Counted from the first letter of the stretch, positions 27,303-36,442 are shown. The stretch: 64,000 nt of DNA from Bacteroidales bacterium (GCA_012729335.1 JAAYDJ010000035.1:124001-188000), one strand, 5' to 3'. Notes: generated by a model not told the origin, from the letters alone. Translations and numbers: made by a program.

Positions 27303-27821
27303 ATGATCAGCTACAACACAGGCCGGACGTTCCCTCCGACAGTGGTTTTCGCCGGCACCCTGATTCTCCTGGCCGGGCTCCTTTCTGTGACCCGGGTCAC
27401 TGGGATCCTCATGGTTCTGACAGGGGCTTTCCTCCTCTTTTCCACCGACAAGGTCCGCATCCATCCCGGCACCGGAAAAATCAGTTCCGGCACCTCCCTT
27501 TTCGGCATCATTTCCACCGGAAAACAGAGGAATTTAAAAGCATTCAGGGGCTTGGCGGTCGTGCCCTACTCGATCTGCACCACGACACACAGCCTGTCGA
27601 ACCGGAGCAACAGCGTTCAGGAAAGAGAATTCCGGGTTTACCTGGTTGAAAGGATTCCTGAACAGGCCCTTCTGGTCAGGAAATTCCTTCTTGCCGAGGA
27701 AGCTTTCGCCTTTGCCCGGCAACTTTCTTCCATTTTGGAGATTCCACTGGTTTCGGAAAACCAGGAACAGGAAGCCCGCAGGGATCACCCTGATTCCGGC
27801 GCCGGTCAGGAAGTCCGTTAA
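27303..27821 (+). CDS. Hypothetical membrane protein with two N-terminal helices
   Basis: A 172-residue protein I do not recognise. Two hydrophobic segments (about 12-30 and 34-46) form a hairpin near the N-terminus; the rest is soluble and looks like an alternating strand-helix domain (residues 50-150, with EFRVYLVERIPEQALLVRKF and a helix EEAFAFARQLSSIL), reminiscent of bacterial PH-like membrane proteins. An in-frame GTG at 27294 is less likely as start because the -7 box ends 6 bp before it. The C-terminal 20 residues are charged and probably disordered. Confidence 0.65.
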   Translation: MISYNTGRTFPPTVVFAGTLILLAGLLSVTRVTGILMVLTGAFLLFSTDKVRIHPGTGKISSGTSLFGIISTGKQRNLKAFRGLAVVPYSICTTTHSLSNRSNSVQEREFRVYLVERIPEQALLVRKFLLAEEAFAFARQLSSILEIPLVSENQEQEARRDHPDSGAGQEVR

Positions 27822-27872
27822 TTCATTAGTATATATGTTTGTTAATAACTTGTTCTTCAATTATATAACGAG

Positions 27873-27958
27873 GTGAAGCCAGTTTAGTGCTTCACGCCCA
27901 TGGAAGTCGCATGGAGCTAATATACATGTCCTTATGTGGTCGAAGCACCATGCGACTT
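27873..27958. repeat. Two consecutive inverted repeats
   Basis: GTGAAGC (27873-27879) pairs with GCTTCAC (27889-27895); next, AAGTCGCATGG (27904-27914) pairs perfectly with CCATGCGACTT (27948-27958) across 33 nt. Parts of the first repeat recur inside the second loop (GAAGCACC). The block sits between the hypothetical membrane protein and the propeller remnant. No known element was recognised. Confidence 0.6.
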
Positions 27959-27997
27959 TCACCAGGTCAATTCACAAATTTAAAAGGATACTATAAA

Positions 27998-28273
27998 ATG
28001 CTTCTGCTTTTTGTGCTGGGTTCAGCCGCCCTTCCTTTTCTGTCGGTGATGATTGTTCCTGATGGAAGCGACATAGGCTGGCGTGGGGTGAACCGCGACG
28101 GCAAAGTAGAAGGATTCAAACCCGACAACGAAAAATACAGCCAGATCGTCAGGTATAAGGTGGCCGAAACGGAAGTCTACGCCCATCCGCTCTTCAGCGG
28201 AAAAAACATCTACGTGAAGGACAAGGAACACCTTACCTGCTGGTCCCTCCCCGAAGTACCGGGCAGAAACTGA
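27998..28273 (+). pseudogene. Internally deleted PQQ-type beta-propeller protein (N- and C-terminal stubs)
   Basis: The 91-codon frame starts with a hydrophobic signal-like segment (MLLLFVLGSAALPFLSVM) and the motif WRGVNRDGKVEGFKP, which opens secreted PQQ-like propeller proteins. It then jumps straight to YKVAETEVYAHPLFSGKNIYVKDKEHLTCW, which is their last blade. The roughly 300-plus residues of blades normally between are absent, and the frame remains open across the joint. It is most likely a pseudogene from an internal deletion, although a short peptide could still be made. An extension of the frame upstream to 27887 runs through the inverted repeats and is not believed. Confidence 0.65.
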
Positions 28274-28571
28274 CAGCTGACCATACCTGTCAGATGCAGA
28301 ACCGGAAACATCTTCTCACCAAGGGTTTATGACCTTCCCCTGACCACACTGGACTGCTTTCCGGTGGAATGGTCCTGACCTGCCATCATACCTTACCACA
28401 CTGATCACCCCTGAGGGAAGGCTTCTGTCATGTTTCATCCTGTATCCGTAAAATTTATTTTACTATATCAATTTTATGTTGTATTTAACACCCTTTTCAT
28501 TCCCCGGGAAAACATTTCAGGCCACTTTTCGTTATTTCAGCCGATAAACGAATTGCCCATATTTGAAATAA

Positions 28572-31130
28572 ATGAAGAGAATAATTCTATTGCTGTCGGT
28601 GATGATCCTGGTGTACACTTCCGGGGGGCAGCAGAAAACGCGCGATAAAGTCAAGAGGAAATACCGTCAGACGGAGACCATCCGTGAAGGAATGCCCGAG
28701 GTGCTGGTGAGTGGCCGGGTTTTCAATGCCCAGAAGGAGCCTTTGGCCGGGGCTTCGGTGGTCATCAGGGGGAGTATGCGGGGGGTCAACACCAATGAGG
28801 AGGGGGAATACTACCTCAGAGGGGTGACCACCGGGGTGGTCTCTTTTCAGGCCTCCTTTGTGGGGTACAAAACCAAAATCATCGATTACTACCTCCAGGA
28901 AGGGATCAACGATGTGAACTTCACCCTCGACCGGGAGAATGTGGCCCTGGAACCGGTAACGGTGACGTCTCAGCAGCGGGAGCAGAACCTTCCTGATATT
29001 TCCGGAAGCATCACCGCTTTGGGGAGCACTTTCCTTGCCAGCAACGACATCAGGGACCTGGCGCAGATGGCTTTTTTTGTGCCCGGACTACAGATCAGGG
29101 AGCAGACGCCCCATCGTCCCAACTATGTCATCAGGGGGCTCACCTCCGACGAAGTGAGTCTCACCGCCCAGCCGCGGGTCTCGGTCTATTTTAACAACGT
29201 GCCAGTCAGCCGGCCCTCCATGGCTTCCGCGGAACTCTATGACATGGAGAGTGTGGAGGTGCTCCGTGGTCCGCAGGGGACCCTCTTCGGCAGGGGCTCC
29301 CAGGCCGGTGCCATCCACTACATCACCCGTAAGGCTGGTCCCCGTCCCGACGGCTTTCTCTCGGCAGGCTACGGCGAATTTAATATGAAGGATTTCCGGG
29401 GCGCCGTGGGGGGTACTATCCTGAAGGAGAAACTCTTTGCCCGCGGAGCGGGGTTTTACACCATGCGCGACGGCTATGTGACCAACACCTTCGGGGAAAG
29501 CCTCAACGGCAAAAACAGCCTGGGCGGCCGCTTTTCGCTCCGCTATCTCCCTTTCTGGAACACCACCGTCGACCTGGTGGTCAACTACCAGCAGGACGAC
29601 CTCCCCGGAACGGCCTTCATGAGCCGCCAGTTTCCCAATACGAATGGCGTGAGCGACATTTTCAAATACGAAGCCTCACTCGACCAGGGCGAAAAACTGA
29701 ACAATTACCGCGACATTCTGGGTACTTCCCTGGAGATCCGCCGTTTTCGCAACGAGAACAACTATCTCACCTCGGTCACCTCCTACACCACCAACCATGC
29801 CGACTCGCGGTGGGATGGCGACGGGACCGCAGCCCCGGCCATCAACATGGCCGAAGCTATCGATGTACGACAATTCACACAGGAATTGCGCTATAATTTT
29901 TCCCTCAACAGCCGCATCAACGGCTTTGCAGGTGCCGGTTTCTGGCGTGAAAAAGCCCGCCAGAACTACTTCTTCAACCCCAATGAGCAGTATATGGCCT
30001 ATCTGATCCTGCAGATGCCCCAGTACCTGGTAAGCCCTGCAGGAGAGAGCTTTCCGATGACCGCTCTCCCCCCCGATCCCCGGCTGGGTCCATTGGCGGG
30101 AATGCCCCTGCCCACACAGCATGAAGAGGAGAACATCACAGAGGCTACCAACCAGTCGATCGACCTCTTTGCCGACGCCACCTGGAAACTCACCTGGAGA
30201 CTGAGCCTTACCGCCGGCATCAGGGCCACCCGCGAAACCTTCCGCCTCTCCAACCTGAGCAGAATGAACAGCGGATCTCCCTCCACCCTGGGGATGCTCA
30301 CAGGGATGTACCCCAACCTCTTCTTTATGCCGGTCGACGAAACAGAGGAAAAAGAGAGCTGGACAGGCCTCACCTACCGGGCCAAACTGAAATATGACCT
30401 GGGGCCCAACAGCAACCTTTTTGCAGGATACACCAAAGGCCGGAGGCCGCCGGTCATCCAGTTCAACTCGTCAGGGACCAGTGAAATCATGCGTGAGGAG
30501 ACTCTTCACAGTTTCGACGCGGGTCTTAAGAGTGCTCTTGGCAGCCGGTTCTGGTTCGACGCCACCGCCTTTTACCAGCTCTTCAATAATTTCCAGACCA
30601 ACGCATGGGTGGAGAACAACTACCTGGTCAGGGATGCAGGCAAGGCCACATCCTATGGGGTGGAGACCTCTGCAAAGCTGGCCCTGCTCCGGAATCTCAC
30701 CCTCTTCGGAAATTACGGCTATATCCACGCGCGCTTCGACAGCCTCGACAGCCAGGGCAACGCACAGGAATATGCCGGAAACCAATTCCGGCTCACGCCT
30801 GAACATAGTTTTACAGCCGGAGTGGATGCCCGCTTCCCGCTGCTCAGAGGAATATGGCTCTTTGCCGTCCCCTCCTGGAGCTGGCAGAGCCATGTCTGGT
30901 TTGAAGATGCCAACACCCCGCAACTGGACCAGTCCGCCTATGGCACCCTCAACGCCAATGCCGGAATAATCCTCACCCAACCAGGGGTTACCCTTTCGGT
31001 ATCAGGGACCAACCTGCTGGAGGAAAAATATGTCATCAGCGCGGGAAACACAGGAACCCTCTTCGGAGTACCCACCTATATCCCCGGTCCGCCCCGCATG
31101 ATCAGTGGCAAAATCACCTGGCGGTTCTAG
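28572..31130 (+). CDS. TonB-dependent outer-membrane receptor with CarboxypepD-like N-terminal domain
   Basis: An 852-residue outer-membrane receptor. After a signal peptide it has a basic segment (about 22-40), a CarboxypepD-regulatory-like domain (about 47-120: VSGRVFNAQKEPLAGASVVIRG), a TonB box region (LEPVTVTSQQRE), a plug with VEVLRGPQGTLFGRGSQAGAI, and a barrel ending GKITWRF. The plug and barrel resemble the FecA/siderophore-type and related receptors more than SusC; no SusD accompanies it. A near -7 box (CATATTTG) ends 7 bp before the ATG. Ligand unknown. Confidence 0.92.
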   Translation: MKRIILLLSVMILVYTSGGQQKTRDKVKRKYRQTETIREGMPEVLVSGRVFNAQKEPLAGASVVIRGSMRGVNTNEEGEYYLRGVTTGVVSFQASFVGYKTKIIDYYLQEGINDVNFTLDRENVALEPVTVTSQQREQNLPDISGSITALGSTFLASNDIRDLAQMAFFVPGLQIREQTPHRPNYVIRGLTSDEVSLTAQPRVSVYFNNVPVSRPSMASAELYDMESVEVLRGPQGTLFGRGSQAGAIHYITRKAGPRPDGFLSAGYGEFNMKDFRGAVGGTILKEKLFARGAGFYTMRDGYVTNTFGESLNGKNSLGGRFSLRYLPFWNTTVDLVVNYQQDDLPGTAFMSRQFPNTNGVSDIFKYEASLDQGEKLNNYRDILGTSLEIRRFRNENNYLTSVTSYTTNHADSRWDGDGTAAPAINMAEAIDVRQFTQELRYNFSLNSRINGFAGAGFWREKARQNYFFNPNEQYMAYLILQMPQYLVSPAGESFPMTALPPDPRLGPLAGMPLPTQHEEENITEATNQSIDLFADATWKLTWRLSLTAGIRATRETFRLSNLSRMNSGSPSTLGMLTGMYPNLFFMPVDETEEKESWTGLTYRAKLKYDLGPNSNLFAGYTKGRRPPVIQFNSSGTSEIMREETLHSFDAGLKSALGSRFWFDATAFYQLFNNFQTNAWVENNYLVRDAGKATSYGVETSAKLALLRNLTLFGNYGYIHARFDSLDSQGNAQEYAGNQFRLTPEHSFTAGVDARFPLLRGIWLFAVPSWSWQSHVWFEDANTPQLDQSAYGTLNANAGIILTQPGVTLSVSGTNLLEEKYVISAGNTGTLFGVPTYIPGPPRMISGKITWRF

Positions 31131-31193
31131 ACAGGGACAAGATCAGGAGCATTCTAATATTCTGATATGCTGATATTATAATCTTCCTTCAGG

Positions 31194-31237
31194 GATTCCG
31201 GACTCCCGTATTCAAGATTCCAGACTCCTGACTTAAA
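31194..31237. repeat. Two 22-bp imperfect direct repeats
   Basis: Units at 31194-31215 and 31216-31237 share GATTCC-GACTCC with changes; the second overlaps the stop codon of the DUF1080 gene. An A/T-rich run with repeated CTGATAT precedes them. Confidence 0.4.
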
Positions 31238-31844
31238 GTTCCCTGACCCGGAGGTTTTTCCAGAAGACCTTGATACCGCCCCCGTCGTGGATCTGAAGGG
31301 CTATGGCCCCTTTGCCTTCTGCAATCTTTGCATCGGTGAGGTCCACCATGGGCTTGCCGTTGAGCCAGGTTTGTACCCTGCCTTCGACCACTTTGATGCG
31401 CAGGGTGTTCCATTTCCCCATTTTCAGGATGTTCTCCTGCTCATCGGGGATCTGCACCAGCCAACCCCGGCCATAGGATTCGTAGATCCCGCCGGTATCG
31501 TGGTTGGGGGGAGCCACCTCCACCTGCCATCCCGAAACTTTAGTCCCTTCAAAGGTGGAGCGGAAAAAGACCCCGCTGTTGCCATTGGCGGCCTGCCGGA
31601 ACTGTACCTCCAGCTCAAAATTGTCATAATCCTTTTCCGTGGAGAGATAGCCGTACTGCTTGTCGGGACCGCTTTCACACACCAGCAATCCCTTCTCCAC
31701 ATACCACTTCTCGGTACCGTGGATCACCCAGCCATCCAGGTTCTTCCCGTTAAAAATCTTTTTAAATCCCTTTTCCGCCCCTTCGGCAGAAACCGTGACC
31801 ATGAGCAGCAGGGCTGCAGTCACTAAAATAAGTACTCTCTTCAT
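31233..31844 (-). CDS. Secreted DUF1080 (3-keto-disaccharide hydrolase type) protein
   Basis: A 203-residue protein with a signal peptide (about 1-22) and one DUF1080 concanavalin-like domain: FKKIFNGKNLDGW, FELEVQFRQAANGNSGVFFRS, WNTLRIKVVEGRVQTWLNGKPM and a C-terminal IFWKNLRVREL-like end. DUF1080 members act on 3-keto-glucosides or bind sugars; the exact substrate is unknown. It is convergent with the second TonB receptor and lies next to the SDR remnant on the same strand. Confidence 0.9.
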   Translation of the reverse strand: MKRVLILVTAALLLMVTVSAEGAEKGFKKIFNGKNLDGWVIHGTEKWYVEKGLLVCESGPDKQYGYLSTEKDYDNFELEVQFRQAANGNSGVFFRSTFEGTKVSGWQVEVAPPNHDTGGIYESYGRGWLVQIPDEQENILKMGKWNTLRIKVVEGRVQTWLNGKPMVDLTDAKIAEGKGAIALQIHDGGGIKVFWKNLRVREL

Positions 31845-31865
31845 TTTATTATTAATTTTAAGTAG

Positions 31866-32286
31866 TTATTGTGCCAGTTTTCTTATCATCCCGGTGAATA
31901 TAAGCCCGTGGAGAGGCATAACGGCATACCAGTAGAGGCGTCCCAGGACTCCGTGCGGACGAAAGGTGGCCGTTTGGAAAAGGGTCTCCTCTTTTATCCG
32001 GAATTCCAGCCAAGCCTCCCCCGGAAGTTTCATCTCGGCATACAACAGCAGCCGCTTTTCAACACGGTCGGCATAGATAACCCGCCAGAAATCGAGGGAT
32101 TCCCCGGTTGAGATATCCTTTGGATTCTTCAGGCCTCTGCGCAATCCCACACCCCCCACCAGTTTATCTAAAAATCCCCGTATTTCCCAGAGCGTTTTGG
32201 CAAAATACCACCCGCTTTTCCAGCAAAACCGGAAGAAGCCGTTTCCCGATATATCCGGTGGCGCCCGTCAACAAAATCTTTCCCAT
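31866..32286 (-). pseudogene. Internally deleted, frameshifted SDR/DUF2867 oxidoreductase
   Basis: From ATG 32286 (minus strand) the frame reads MGKILLTGATGYIGKRLLPVLLEKR, the NAD-binding start of SDR-DUF2867 proteins, and then runs into a stop near 32164. In a shifted frame, beginning immediately at the joint (about 32208-32216), the sequence reads WYFAKTLWEIRGFLDKLVG and continues into the complete DUF2867 C-terminus (GGVGLRRG ... MKLPGEAWLEF ... LYWYAVMPLHGLIF). About 300 residues are missing between the two ends. The 97-residue frame 31866-32159 is therefore only the tail of a broken gene. Confidence 0.85.
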
Positions 32287-32430
32287 GGGTGAATTTTTAC
32301 AGATCCAAACCAGAGTGTAATATTATCCATAATTAGGACCACTGGCAAGTTGAAAAATGGGTTAATTTTATCCGTGGAATATTCTGTTCCTGATTTTCTA
32401 CCGATTTTTTCAAACCAAAACACTTAACGT

Positions 32431-34179
32431 ATGCACAAGCTATTGACCCTGCTGCTTCTGGTCCTTTTGGCAGGGTGCGGTCATCGCACCTCTCCTGACC
32501 TGACTTCCCTGAATGTGACCGAACAGTGGGCGTTTGCCACGGGTGATGATACCCTGTGGGCCCAACCCTCCTTTGATGATGCGGCATGGGCCAGAATATC
32601 GGTTACCAAAACCTGGGAGGAGCAGGGATTTCCGGGATACGACGGCTTCGGGTGGTACCGGCAGACCGTCGACATTCCGGCAGCATTCAGCACACCGATG
32701 ACCGACAATGGCGGACTGGTTATCAGCTACGCCAACGCCGACGATGCCGATGAGCTCTGGTTCAACGGGACCAGAATAGGATCCACGGGCTCCTTGCCCC
32801 CCGACTATGTCAGCCGCTACGGGGTGAAACGACGGTATGTGGTGCCCGCGGAACTGGTAAAACCGGGAGAGAAAAACCTGGTCGCGATCCGCGTATATGA
32901 CGGGGGAAACGGGGGCGGTGTGGTTTCTGAAGCCCTGACCATCCACCCCATGTCGGAAGTGTTCCAGCTCCCCCTGACTGTGCGCATTGCCGATGAGGAC
33001 TGGGTTTTTGAGGGAGCACCCAAAGCGACCATCGGATTGGCCACGGAAAACCAGCTGGGTAAAAATGTAAAAATCAGCGTGGGACTGAAAATGACCACCG
33101 ACGACTACCAGCCGGTTTCCGAAACATCAAAGGTTTTGAAAATCAAACATGACCAGAGCGGACTGGCCCTCTTCAACATCGACATTCCGGCTCCCGGATT
33201 TTACCGCTGTACCGCCTGGGCTGAAAAAGAGGGCATCAAGGGGGAAGAAGTGAAATTCAACATCGGCTACGAGCCCGAAAAGATCGTCAGTCCGGTCGAT
33301 ACCCTCCCCGGATTTATAGAATTCTGGAAAGCCACCCGTGCCCAACTCGACCAGGTAAAACCCGACTTCCGGATGACCCTGCTGAAGGAAAAATCGGGCA
33401 GCGTGCGCGACCTCTACCAGGTGACCATGCAGTCGCTGGGTGATGTCACCATTGAAGGCTATTATGCAGTGCCCAAAGTTCCGGGGAAATACCCGGTGAT
33501 CATCAGCTACATGGGATACGGCTCGGATCCCTGGCTCCCGGGAGGCGACCATTCCCCCGATTTTGCCGAATTTGTGCTGTCGACACGCGGACAGGGCATC
33601 CAGAAAGCCTCCAACACCTATGGCGACTGGATCCTGCATGGACTGGACACTAAAGAGAATTACTATTACCGGGGGGCATTCATGGACCTGGTGCGGGCCA
33701 TCGACTTTGTGGTTTCCCGGCCGGAAGTGGATCCCGAAAAAATCGTAGCCGAAGGGGGCAGTCAGGGAGGCGCGTTCACCCTGGCCGCCTGCGCCCTCGA
33801 CCACCGTATCAGGGCCGCAGCGCCTACCATTCCCTTCCTGAGTGATTACCCCGACTACTTTAAAATCGCCCCCTGGCCTGCCAGCGCCTTTGTCGGATAC
33901 CTCAAGGATCATCCTGACAAAACCTGGGAGGAGATTTACCCGCTGCTCTCTTTCTTTGACGTGAAAAACCTGGCCCACATGATCCAATGCCCCATACTGA
34001 TGGCCGTGGGTCTTCAGGACGACGTGTGCCCACCTCATACCAATTTCGCCGCTTACAACCAGGTCACTTCAGAAAAGAAATTTTATGTATTTCCCGACCA
34101 GGGCCATAGCGTGCCCCGACAATGGAACGACCTCAGGATGGCCTTCTTCAGGGAAAAACTGGGACTCCCCCAACTATAG
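32431..34179 (+). CDS. CE7-type acetyl (xylan) esterase lipoprotein with N-terminal jelly-roll domain
   Basis: A 582-residue protein exported as a lipoprotein (LLAGC, Cys about 16). Residues 30-180 form a galactose-binding-like jelly roll (LWAQPSFDDAAWARI, WFNGTRIGSTG). A linker domain follows (about 185-285) and the C-terminal 300 residues are an alpha/beta hydrolase of the cephalosporin-C deacetylase/acetylxylan esterase type, with GGSQGG holding the nucleophile Ser444, an Asp in VGLQDDVCPP, and His in PDQGHSV. It would remove acetyl groups from plant polysaccharides. It precedes a pectinesterase on the same strand. Confidence 0.85.
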   Translation: MHKLLTLLLLVLLAGCGHRTSPDLTSLNVTEQWAFATGDDTLWAQPSFDDAAWARISVTKTWEEQGFPGYDGFGWYRQTVDIPAAFSTPMTDNGGLVISYANADDADELWFNGTRIGSTGSLPPDYVSRYGVKRRYVVPAELVKPGEKNLVAIRVYDGGNGGGVVSEALTIHPMSEVFQLPLTVRIADEDWVFEGAPKATIGLATENQLGKNVKISVGLKMTTDDYQPVSETSKVLKIKHDQSGLALFNIDIPAPGFYRCTAWAEKEGIKGEEVKFNIGYEPEKIVSPVDTLPGFIEFWKATRAQLDQVKPDFRMTLLKEKSGSVRDLYQVTMQSLGDVTIEGYYAVPKVPGKYPVIISYMGYGSDPWLPGGDHSPDFAEFVLSTRGQGIQKASNTYGDWILHGLDTKENYYYRGAFMDLVRAIDFVVSRPEVDPEKIVAEGGSQGGAFTLAACALDHRIRAAAPTIPFLSDYPDYFKIAPWPASAFVGYLKDHPDKTWEEIYPLLSFFDVKNLAHMIQCPILMAVGLQDDVCPPHTNFAAYNQVTSEKKFYVFPDQGHSVPRQWNDLRMAFFREKLGLPQL

Positions 34180-34301
34180 GTATCCTGCCGACCATAAATA
34201 TTTGAAATGACTGATCTCACAAAGCCACTCTTTTTCCACAACACCCAGATCGCGGAACGCGCAAAATGCGACACTGCCCTAAAAAAAATACTATTGTACC
34301 T

Positions 34302-35315
34302 ATGTTATCATTAAAATCCATTCTTGTCCTGTTGGGAATGATTTTTCCGATCATCCTCCATGCACAGGACAAGCAGCTGATCACCGTGGCACAGGATGGG
34401 AGCGGTGATTACACCTCGATACAGGCAGCCATCGATGCCGCCAAGGCTTTTCCCGACATGCGGGTCACCATTTTCATTAAAAACGGCATCTACCGTGAAA
34501 AAGTTACGGTCCCTTCTTGCAACACCAGGCTTTCCCTGATCGGGGAGAGCCTGGATGGTACCATCATCACCTGGGATGACCACTTCAAAAAAATGGAGAG
34601 GGGCCGCAACAGTACCTTTTATACCTGGACGCTGAAAGTGGAAGCCGACGATTTCATGGCCGAAAATCTCACCATTAAAAACAGCGCCGGACCAGTTGGT
34701 CAGGCGGTCGCCCTTCACGTGCAGGGGGACCGCTGCCTCTTCCGCAACTGCCGGATCATGGGAAACCAGGATACCCTCTATGCAGCTGGCAGCAATAGCC
34801 GGCAATATTTTCAGAAGTGCACCATCGAAGGTACCACCGATTTCATTTTCGGGGCTTCAACCGCTCTGTTTGAGGAGTGCACCCTCCACAGCAAAAGCGA
34901 CTCTTATATCACGGCTGCCAGTACCCCGGAAGGGAAACCTTACGGATATGTCTTCATACGCTGCCGGCTGACCGCCGATGCGAACGTTACCGCAGTCTAT
35001 CTGGGCCGACCCTGGCGCGATTTTGCCCAGACGGTTTTCCTCCAATGTGAAATGGGCAGCCACATCGTAGCTGAGGGATGGTCCAACTGGAGCGGCACGG
35101 CCAGGGACAAAACGGCTTTTTATGCGGAATACCGCAACACCGGACCCGGAGCCATTACCTCAGGCAGGGTCCCCTGGAGCCATCAACTCTCCCGAAAGGA
35201 AGCCCGCCGCTACACCCCGGAAAAGATCCTGGCTCCCCACGGCCCCGCTTCTGCCAGCTCTCCTGCAGAAACCGCATGGCACGGGCTGTGGACCATAAAA
35301 ACCACTGCCCCATGA
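34302..35315 (+). CDS. Pectinesterase (CE8)
   Basis: Secreted right-handed beta-helix enzyme that removes methyl esters from homogalacturonan. A signal peptide (MLSLKSILVLLGMIFPIILHAQ) starts at ATG 34302, preferred over an in-frame start at 34266 because it begins the hydrophobic core. Catalytic motifs are GNQDTLYA with Asp157, GTTDFIFG with Asp180, and YLGRPWRDF with the conserved Arg; WSNW is near the C-terminus. The 337-residue length matches single-domain CE8 enzymes. It lies between the CE7 esterase and the SMP-30 gene. Confidence 0.95.
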   Translation: MLSLKSILVLLGMIFPIILHAQDKQLITVAQDGSGDYTSIQAAIDAAKAFPDMRVTIFIKNGIYREKVTVPSCNTRLSLIGESLDGTIITWDDHFKKMERGRNSTFYTWTLKVEADDFMAENLTIKNSAGPVGQAVALHVQGDRCLFRNCRIMGNQDTLYAAGSNSRQYFQKCTIEGTTDFIFGASTALFEECTLHSKSDSYITAASTPEGKPYGYVFIRCRLTADANVTAVYLGRPWRDFAQTVFLQCEMGSHIVAEGWSNWSGTARDKTAFYAEYRNTGPGAITSGRVPWSHQLSRKEARRYTPEKILAPHGPASASSPAETAWHGLWTIKTTAP

Positions 35316-35340
35316 AAGCAGGTTCTGACTGAAAAGCAGC

Positions 35341-35348
35341 TATATTTG
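35341..35348 (+). promoter_or_regulatory. Bacteroidota -7 box (TATATTTG) for the SMP-30 gene
   Basis: Perfect TAnnTTTG 63 bp before the start codon at 35412. Confidence 0.45.
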
Positions 35349-35411
35349 AGACTGTGCTAATGGTCCATTGAACTATTTAACTGAATATCATTACTTTAAA
35401 TAAACAAATCT

Positions 35412-36332
35412 ATGAAGAGCGCTTTCCTGTTACTGATTAAGCGGTTGGCGGTCGCCCTGGGCATGGTCATCGCCGCCCTTCCCCTGGCAGCACAGAAAAA
35501 CAGGACGATCATCGCCCGCGATGCCCAGCCGGTGCTGCTGTCGGGCCAGTTCAGCTTCACCGAAGGGCCTGCCGCCGATAAGGCCGGCAACGTCTATTTC
35601 ACCGACCAGCCCAACGACAAAATATATATCTGGACTACCGGGGGCGAGCTGAAGGCATTCTGCAGCGACTGCGGCCGCGCCAATGGCCTCTATTTTGACC
35701 ACGAGGGGAATCTGCTCTCCTGCTCCGACGAGAAGAATGAACTGTGGCGCATTACCCCTACCGGGGAGCGGACTGTTCTGGCAGGTACCCTTGATGGCCT
35801 GCGGCTTAATGGCCCCAATGACCTCTGGGTCAGGCCCGACGGGGGCATCTACTTCACCGACCCCCTCTATGCCCGTCCCTGGTGGACCGGCAGGGATAAA
35901 ACCTCGCAACTCGACGGGCAGCACGTCTACTACCTGGCCCCGGGAAGCCGGCAACCCGTCAGGGTAGCTACCGACCTGAAACAACCCAACGGCATCATCG
36001 GCACCCCCGACGGGATAAACCTATACGTGGCTGACATCGGCGATGGAAAAACCTTCCGCTACAGGATCGCCCCCGATGGCAGCCTCAGCGGCAAGACCCT
36101 TTTTGCTCCCATGGGATCCGATGGCATGACCATCGACCACAAAGGAAATATCTATCTGACCGGCAAAGGGGTCACGGTTTTTAACAGGAAAGGGGAAAAA
36201 ATCGCCCATATTCCCGTGGAGGCCAACTGGACCGCCAATGTATGCTTCGGGGGCGCCGACCATAAAACCCTTTTCATCACCGCATCGGAAAAACTCTTTT
36301 CTTTGCGGATGCGTGTGAGAGGAGTAAAATAG
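35412..36332 (+). CDS. Secreted SMP-30/gluconolactonase family protein
   Basis: A 306-residue six-bladed propeller, with a signal peptide (about 1-28), metal-binding Glu in FTEGPAADKAGNVYFTDQPNDKI, the Asn/Asp ligands in LNGPNDLWVRPDGGIYFTDPLY, and a later QPNGIIGTPDGINLYVAD. The family hydrolyses sugar lactones such as gluconolactone; the export signal suggests periplasmic use. It is near pectin/xylan esterases, fitting sugar-acid handling, but it has its own promoter. Confidence 0.9.
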   Translation: MKSAFLLLIKRLAVALGMVIAALPLAAQKNRTIIARDAQPVLLSGQFSFTEGPAADKAGNVYFTDQPNDKIYIWTTGGELKAFCSDCGRANGLYFDHEGNLLSCSDEKNELWRITPTGERTVLAGTLDGLRLNGPNDLWVRPDGGIYFTDPLYARPWWTGRDKTSQLDGQHVYYLAPGSRQPVRVATDLKQPNGIIGTPDGINLYVADIGDGKTFRYRIAPDGSLSGKTLFAPMGSDGMTIDHKGNIYLTGKGVTVFNRKGEKIAHIPVEANWTANVCFGGADHKTLFITASEKLFSLRMRVRGVK

Positions 36333-36442
36333 GTTCCTGAGCGTTTTTGATCTGTTCGCAGAATCCACTCAAATGACCGGACCCAGGATGGAGGGGGTGA
36401 ACAGTGCGGCCATAGACAGCGTAGAGAGGTAAGATATTAAAA

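Noticed and set aside
27887-27997. Longer start for the propeller remnant
   Set aside because: The extension translates through inverted repeats and has no signal-peptide or family character.
28274-28571. Riboswitch or small gene ahead of the second TonB receptor
   Set aside because: No cobalamin, SAM or other riboswitch core motifs and no credible ORF; only a weak 7-bp inverted repeat at 28270-28293.
31860-31885. Third TGGCACA sigma-54-like element
   Set aside because: It is the last codons of the SDR remnant (KLAQ stop) and has no GC or GA at the -12 spacing.
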